Below are positions 58,598-64,000 of a DNA stretch of 64,000 nucleotides, piece by piece. The stretch spans positions 15,128,001 through 15,192,000 of the forward strand of contig OU452204.1 of NCBI GenBank assembly GCA_911728435.2, read 5' to 3'. The translations under genes and the position numbers were made by a program. The first letter of the stretch is position 1; each line of letters starts with the position of its first letter. The stretch is from Apoderus coryli. Its lineage: Eukaryota > Arthropoda > Insecta > Coleoptera > Attelabidae. The notes under the pieces are model-generated. The model did no database searches and was not told where the DNA came from. It worked only from the letters and a program-made list of their open reading frames with translations.

Positions 58598-59226
58598 ATA
58601 CTGGGTGATTCATTATGGTTGCAACAAACGAAAACTGGAAATTCCTGAAAATAGTTCACGCATTTTTTGCCATTGAACGCATGTCCGCAAATGCTTCGTT
58701 ATCGAGATACAGGGTGTCCAAATTTAGTGGTCAAATTAACTTTTTTGTTCATTTCTCAAAAACTAGCTAACCGATTTTGACAAAATTTGACAAAATTTTA
58801 CATGCATTTGAGGATAGATAACCTAAAATATTCTGAATTATTTTGGCTTTCATTAACTGTTCATTGGCGTAGATATAGGGCGCTAAATTTTACACATAAA
58901 TTAGTTAAACACAGCTTTGACAAGCTTCATTATTTTAAATTATTACTTTTTTAAAAAGAGCAACTTATAAGCTACAAAAAAGTTAATTACGTCGATGTTG
59001 TGGTTTCTACCATTTTTATGGAAACCGATCAATTGCAAGTTAATGGTAGATTTAAATCAAAATAACGTTTACCAGAAATCAAAATAAAAAATAAAAGTTG
59101 CCGTGGAAAACGATTTAATAATAACAAATTACTTAACAACAAATTTTAAGGCCTATCAGTACATTTAAAATTTAACAATCAAAAAACTAAACTCGAAATT
59201 AAAATAAGAAAATTAATAACAACTGT
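58598..59226. other. Untranslated end of Tc1-like element
   Basis: It starts near ACTGGGTGATTCATTATGG, a probable terminal sequence, and precedes the transposase pseudogene read on the minus strand. ACAGGGTGTCC also occurs at 58702. No ORF. Confidence 0.4.
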
Positions 59227-60140
59227 TCAAAACTGCCCTCCATTGCACATTTTACATCTGTCAACTAATGAATTTGTAGCTCTAATAAGGATATTATGAT
59301 TGTTTCTTATTTTCCTAGCAGCTTCATGAACTATCTCCAGTAGTTGGTTTTCATTTATAATTGGTACACTGTAAACCAAATGTTTCTTGTACCCCCATAA
59401 AAAGAGTCGAGCGGATAGAGATCCGGTGATCTTGGAGGCCAGTCAATGGAAGCTCCCAAACCAGTCAAATTGTTTCCAAACAGTTGATCTAAAACTTTAG
59501 TTACTTGTCTACCACGGTGCGCAAGGGCTCCGTCATGTCGATATATCCTCAAAAAATTCGGGTAGGCGGTTGTGTAGGAAAATACTGTATTGATTTCAGT
59601 TTAAATGCCCATCAATTACGAACAATAATTTATTGTTAAACATGTCACTCCAAACATTGATACTAAAACGTTCTTGAAAATTTTGCGGCCTAATAGCACG
59701 AGGGTTGTTTAAAGACTATACATGTTCATTATGGTTTGTATTTATGCCATCTCTAATAAAAGTTGCTTCATCTGATCAGAGCACTTTTTCTAAAAATCTT
59801 TCATCGTCTTGATGGTGATAGAAATATAGCATTTCTCGATTTAATAGTCTCCAAACAGTTGTTCGAGGTAATGCCGATTGAGTTGGTGGTATTCTTCTAG
59901 TGCTTATTTTCGGATCGTCTAAAACTAAATCCACTATGTTTTCTTCAGTTTGAATGTTTAGACGATGCGGTCGTTTTTTAACTCCAGGTAAAATGCTCCC
60001 TATCGTTCTAAGCCTGTGAAATGTAGCCGTCCATGTTTTGTGATATGGATGACGTCTATTAGGATACCTAATTTGGTATTCTCTGGCCGCTGTTCTTGCA
60101 TTTGCATTACACAAACATATTCTTCCATTGAAAAACTCAT
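59227..60140 (-). pseudogene. Tc1-like transposase, DD41D, near full length
   Basis: From ATG at 60140 to the stop at 59227 the minus strand covers a whole transposase in shifting frames. The N-terminal part reads SFSMEEYVCV, then (shifted) NANARTAAREYQIRYPNRRH, PYHKTWTATFHRLRTIGSI and ISTRRIPPTQSALPRTTVWR, two helix-turn-helix regions. Catalytic blocks are SDEATFIRDG, IYRHDGALAHRG and WPPRSPDLYPLDS. The tail is CKMCNGGQF. The last two aspartates are 41 residues apart (DD41D). Stops and shifts make it inactive. Confidence 0.8.
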
Positions 60141-60157
60141 TTTAATTTAGAAAAAAA

Positions 60158-60520
60158 AACATTGAAAGTGAAAATGTTTCTCAGGAAACTATCAAAAACT
60201 GTTTTTCTAAAACAGATTTTACGGTGAAAAATCACGAATTGGAAGAAGAAGACGAAATCGATCTCGCTACCTCAATAAAACAATGGGGTATTCTACAAAA
60301 AACTGCTACCGTCGACGCAGCATTTTTACTTGAAGATTTCTTAGAAATCGACAATGATGTTGGCACGACAGATCTCCCAACTGACCAAGACATAATTATT
60401 GACGATATAAAAAGTATAGACGATCATGATGTTGCTTTTTTATTTTTTCTTATAGTGAATAACATCTTAAGTGCAATTTCGGTCGACATTTTGGTCTTTC
60501 ACGATACAGAGGTTCGACTG
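60158..60520 (+). pseudogene. pogo/Tigger-like transposase tail with TIR
   Basis: The plus strand reads SENVSQETIKNCFSKTDF, then ELEEEDEIDLATSIKQWG, AFLLEDFLEIDNDVGTTDLP and TDQDIIIDDIKS, the acidic C-terminus of pogo/Tigger transposases. The element ends at GAGGTTCGACTG (60509-60520) followed by TA, matching the pogo-type end CAGTCGAACCTC and TA target. The 5' portion is cut off at the junction with the Tc1-like element. Confidence 0.75.
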
Positions 60521-61194
60521 TATTTTTTGAATAAAAAAAACTCCTTCAAACTATATGTCCACCCTATATAGGGTGGCATAATTAATTGTATAAGGCAGTT
60601 AAGACAAATTTAAGACCAACTGTCTCGTAAAACAATAGCCGTTCGGCATGTTGCTGTTATGGTCTATATGTAGAAAATGGACTTTTGAGTTCGATTAAAT
60701 GTCACGTTTTTTGTTCCTTTTTTTCGTCTTCAATTCGTTATTTTACCTTTTTGTCAAGCTAAATCGTTTGCCAACGTGGTGGGCCCAGTCCGAGGGATTG
60801 ATTTATTCATTAAAGCGGGTGGAAAACAACATGTTGTATTTTGTACGGATTGGTGTGGCAGGTTTAATGCAAGAATTATTCATTCTGTGTGAAGTTGGAG
60901 TTGAGGTGCGGCTAAATGGTGAAATAATGGTTGTATCAAAATTAGATTTACAGGCATTGGTAGTAAATTATGCAAGTCTTGCTGTTTTTAAAGACATCCG
61001 GTTAAAAGAGCAGAATAGAGAAAAATGTATTGTTTATACCTATACATATTAGTAATTTATTCCACATCAGTACGTATTTTGTTAAAAATAAACACATAAG
61101 TGCGGCAAAGGCGAACGACTATAACAGCTACTAAAGTCTTGCTCTTCTAAAAGACTTTTAAACATTTTGAAGTTCAGTGGTGTAAAATCATTTT
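60521..61194. other. No gene recognised
   Basis: A 117-codon plus frame (60699-61052) starts with a hydrophobic stretch of about 18 residues, but no family is recognised. It may be chance. Confidence 0.35.
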
Positions 61195-61715
61195 TATACA
61201 GGGTTAATATTTAATTTCCTAAAAGTTTTATTAATGGGTGCGATACAAATGATTTATGGCTACATTTTAAAAATAGTGTTACTCTATACAGGGTGTCCCA
61301 AATATAATAAATGAACCATAGTTGTGTTTTTAACTGGAATGCCCTGTATATGAATAATTTTTTAGATTTCCCGTTCAAAATAAACCTAACTTTCATTAAA
61401 GTACATCTCACCTAAACCTGACAGTTTTTTAAATATTTTAATTTGTATAAAAATATAGACATAATTTGAATGAGAAAATTTACACCTATTCGTTTGCTCT
61501 TTTTAAGCCAGTCTGGGCTGATAAATATTCCCACTCATCACTTGTTACGCCGAATATAAAAAACCCCCAATACTAAATACAGGATGTCCAATAATATAAG
61601 AGATATGAACGTAAAGTTTCATTCTAAATAACTTGTTTATTTCAAATGGAACACCCGGTATATGGACAAAATTAGATGCACAAAGTAATTATCTGTCAAC
61701 TATTATAATACTTTA

Positions 61716-62227
61716 GCTAGATCCCATCACCTAGTAGCAAAAATTAAAAATAATCGACTTTTAGTAAACGGGGAGTCCTTTACGGCACAACAGCTTCAGA
61801 ATAAGGATGTATATGAGGTATCTGATACATCGGAGAAGTTAAACGACGAAGCCTTTAAAGGAATAAAAAATACTCCGGATGGGTCCAGTAAACAAAACAC
61901 AACTAAGTCAATCGACGATTGCTCACGGGCTGCTGATGAACTTGATGACAACCATATTGAAAACGGAAGCAAGCGGGAAAGAGACTCATTACAGTCACAG
62001 CGTCCTTCAGCTATTGATCTAAAGCAGACAAAACGGCCTAGAACAGAAAGAAGTCATTCCAGCAGTGGGGCTCTTCTCAGATCGGGAAGATTTAAATAAA
62101 GTTTAGTGATTGGTGGATGTTGGACATTACTACAGGGATTTCTATTAAATGAAATATTGGTGCATCTCTTGTTTTCAGTTTCTTCAACATCGATTGAAGT
62201 ACCTTTAATACATGTAAATTATCTTAT
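61716..62227 (+). pseudogene. LINE ORF1-like fragment inserted in left arm
   Basis: Compared with the right arm, the left arm is interrupted here between atactttt-like and cctat-like sequence. One plus frame is open for about 125 codons to the stop near 62098. It reads ARSHHLVAKIKNNRLLVNGE then SFTAQQLQNKDVYEVSD, and ends with a Lys/Arg/Ser-rich tail (KRPRTERSHSSSGALLRSGR). The first part fits the C-terminal domain of LINE ORF1 proteins. It has no start codon. The assignment is tentative. Confidence 0.45.
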
Positions 62228-62469
62228 CCTATTGATAACTCTTGATGTTTTCGTGGTAAATGCACATATTCATAATATTGGCGAATTTTTAATTGAAGCC
62301 TTATATAGTTTCATGTAGACCACCCTGTATTTGATGATGCAAAAATTAAAGTTAAAGTAAAGTTTTCCTATGGATATGTATATCTTTAATTTTGCATACA
62401 TAATAGGAAGAATTTTCAAAAATATAATATTAATAAAGTCAGCCATGAGAATTTGAGAAGACAGAATAC

Positions 62470-62948
62470 ATTTTTTTAATTTGATATTTCTGTTGAAAAT
62501 TCTTGCTAATTCTTCTAAGAGTTGGGAATTTTTTAATAAAACAGTTTTTGCGAACCTATTCCAAAGGAGAAATAACATACATGGTTTTTATTCTGGGAGA
62601 ATGTTCCAAAAACGCTTTACTGGCAACGCGAGTTTACGCTCAAAGGTTCCCGGCGTAAAATCATCCCAAAAAAGCGGTCTTCGAGAGACTGTTAAGGCAA
62701 TTTAACAAAAGATACCACCCAAACCCAGTGCAGCTGCATCAAGAACATTTAAATATTGATTTTAAATCGTGTTGAATTTTTTACATGGGCAGGAACAAAA
62801 TCATCGAAAATGAAAACATTTTTAATAGAATAGATGAAGGAGCAAATCAAGGAGGCGTTTAGAAGCGTTACACCAGGCTAAAGTTGTTGAAGGATTTAAG
62901 AAAAGTATTCAAATGTGCCTGGAGTCCAATCATTTTGAACATTTATTA
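62470..62948 (+). pseudogene. Transposase traces in loop
   Basis: Near 62840-62948 the frames read IKEAFRSVTP and GFKKSIQMCLESNHFEHLL, the usual C-terminus of a Tc1-like transposase. At 62550-62703 FQKRFTGNASLRSKVPGVKS and GLRETVKAI could be a worn helix-turn-helix region. The catalytic domain between is missing. Confidence 0.45.
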
Positions 62949-63848
62949 TAAAATTTATCAGAATTTATGTATATCTTGTTATTTAATTTAAGTTAAAAAT
63001 GTATTTATTTATTATGTTATTGTTTAAATATATGGTTTGTCAAATTCTCATGGTTGACGTGACAAATATTACAATTTTGATAAATTCTTCCTATTACTAC
63101 CAATATGTGCTTTTTCCATGCAAAATTAAAAATATGCATATCGAGAGCAAAACCTTATAGTGATTAATAGATGATAATCAATTTCATCATCGTCAAATCC
63201 AGGGTGGTCTACATGAAATTAACAGATTAAATTAAAAATTCGTCTAATATTAAGAATATGTGCATTTTCCACGAAAACATCAAGAGTTATCCATAGGAAA
63301 GTATTATAATATTTAACAGATAATTACTTTGTGCATCTAATTTTGACCTCATATACCAGTGTTCCATTTGAAATAAACAAGTTATTTAGAATTAACTTTA
63401 CGTTCGTATAACTTATATTATTGGACACCCTGTATTTAGTATTGGGGTTTTTATATTTGACGTAACAAGTGATGAGTGGGTATATTTATCACCCTAGACT
63501 GGCTTAAAAAAAGCAAACGAATAGGTGTGAATTTTTTCATTCAAATTATGTCTATATTTTTATAAAAATTAAAATACTAAAAAAACTGTCAGGTTTAGGG
63601 GAGATGTACTTTAATAAAAGTTAGGTTTATTTTGAACGGGGAATCTAAAAATATATACATATACATATCATTCCATTTAAAAAAAACCAACTATGGTTTA
63701 TTTCTTATATTTGGGACACCCTGTATAGATTCACAATATTTTTAAAATGTAGCCTTAAATCATTTTTATCGAACCCATGAATAAAACCTTTAGGAAATTA
63801 AATAATTATCCACACTATTTCGTGTCATATGGCTTGAATAACCCTGTA

Positions 63849-64000
63849 TATTATACTAGAAATTTTGTTATTTTCTTATTATTTCTTTTTCTTTGGATTT
63901 TAATTCATAACACCTGCTGATGAAGACAATCCTTTTGCAACAGACAGATATTCTGGGTAAAGTAGTAGACAATTTTGTAATTTTTTCATTGAGATTCGGT
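63849..64000. other. No gene recognised
   Basis: AT-rich flank. A CTGATGA at about 63917 has no box II downstream. Confidence 0.4.

Larger units (their letters stand above)
61197..63848. mobile_element. Tc1/mariner-like element with arms of about 0.8 kb
   Basis: The ends are TACAGGGTTA and TAACCCTGTA, flanked by TA. The left arm (61197-about 62470, including a 0.5-kb insertion) and right arm (about 63045-63848) are reverse complements over about 760-800 bases with scattered differences. The loop holds decayed transposase traces. The arms contain extra internal ACAGGGTGTCC-like ends, so the arms may themselves be composite. Confidence 0.8.

Noticed and set aside
60699..61052. 117-codon plus frame with hydrophobic start
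   Set aside because: It could be a signal-anchor protein, but there is no conserved motif, promoter or splice signal. Kept only as a note.
63905..63950. CTGATGA at about 63917 as a hammerhead
   Set aside because: No box II at a usable distance.

Overview
This window reads as insect nuclear DNA: AT-rich, no operons or bacterial signals, and packed with old transposable elements. The mixture (mariner and Tc1-like, hAT, piggyBac-like, pogo-like, RTE/CR1/Jockey-like LINEs, copia, gypsy, Penelope-like elements, a tRNA-derived SINE, hammerhead-bearing repeats) is typical of a large insect genome, possibly a beetle. The order is an inference. No complete host gene is visible. The best host-gene candidate is one minus-strand first exon encoding an F-box start at 2227-2337, with its own TATA box and initiator.

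Layout. 1-5.5 kb: unrecognised DNA, a 9-bp minisatellite (1097-1534), a mariner relic, the F-box exon and a gag-only mini-copia element with LTRs and primer-binding site (2463-3280). 5.55-8.31 kb: a hAT-type element with a Penelope-like RT and GIY-YIG relic inside. 9.8-17.7 kb: two copies of a SINE, Tc1-like and LINE relics, and repeats carrying hammerhead ribozymes. 22-31.6 kb: LINE, mariner, Tc1-like and piggyBac relics, and a nearly perfect palindrome with two hammerheads (28248-28633). 31.7-34 kb: an approximately 530-bp tandem array ending in a GACA microsatellite. 34.75-39.3 kb: a nest in which a LINE is interrupted by a gene fragment, which is itself interrupted by an RTE-like LINE with a 7-bp target-site duplication, plus a MITE. 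40.4-45.4 kb: a second Penelope-like relic, hAT and Tc1 relics, and a shrunken gypsy element with 88-90 bp LTRs. 45.1-51.2 kb: a 2.2-kb segment present twice in direct orientation, the second copy split by a copia element whose full LTRs are inverted. 52-54.6 kb: mariner and CR1/Jockey-like relics. 56-64 kb: a TIR element, hammerhead palindromes, a DD41D Tc1-like pseudogene, a pogo-like tail, and a 2.65-kb Tc1-like element with arms of about 0.8 kb.

The genes do not form a pathway. Almost every coding trace is a broken transposase or reverse transcriptase. The strongest unusual signal is the repeated hammerhead fold: box I, stem II and box II recur at several loci, often in inverted pairs. 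One copy (12912-12953, minus) has all conserved core bases. All family names come from motifs read by eye; no database search was run.
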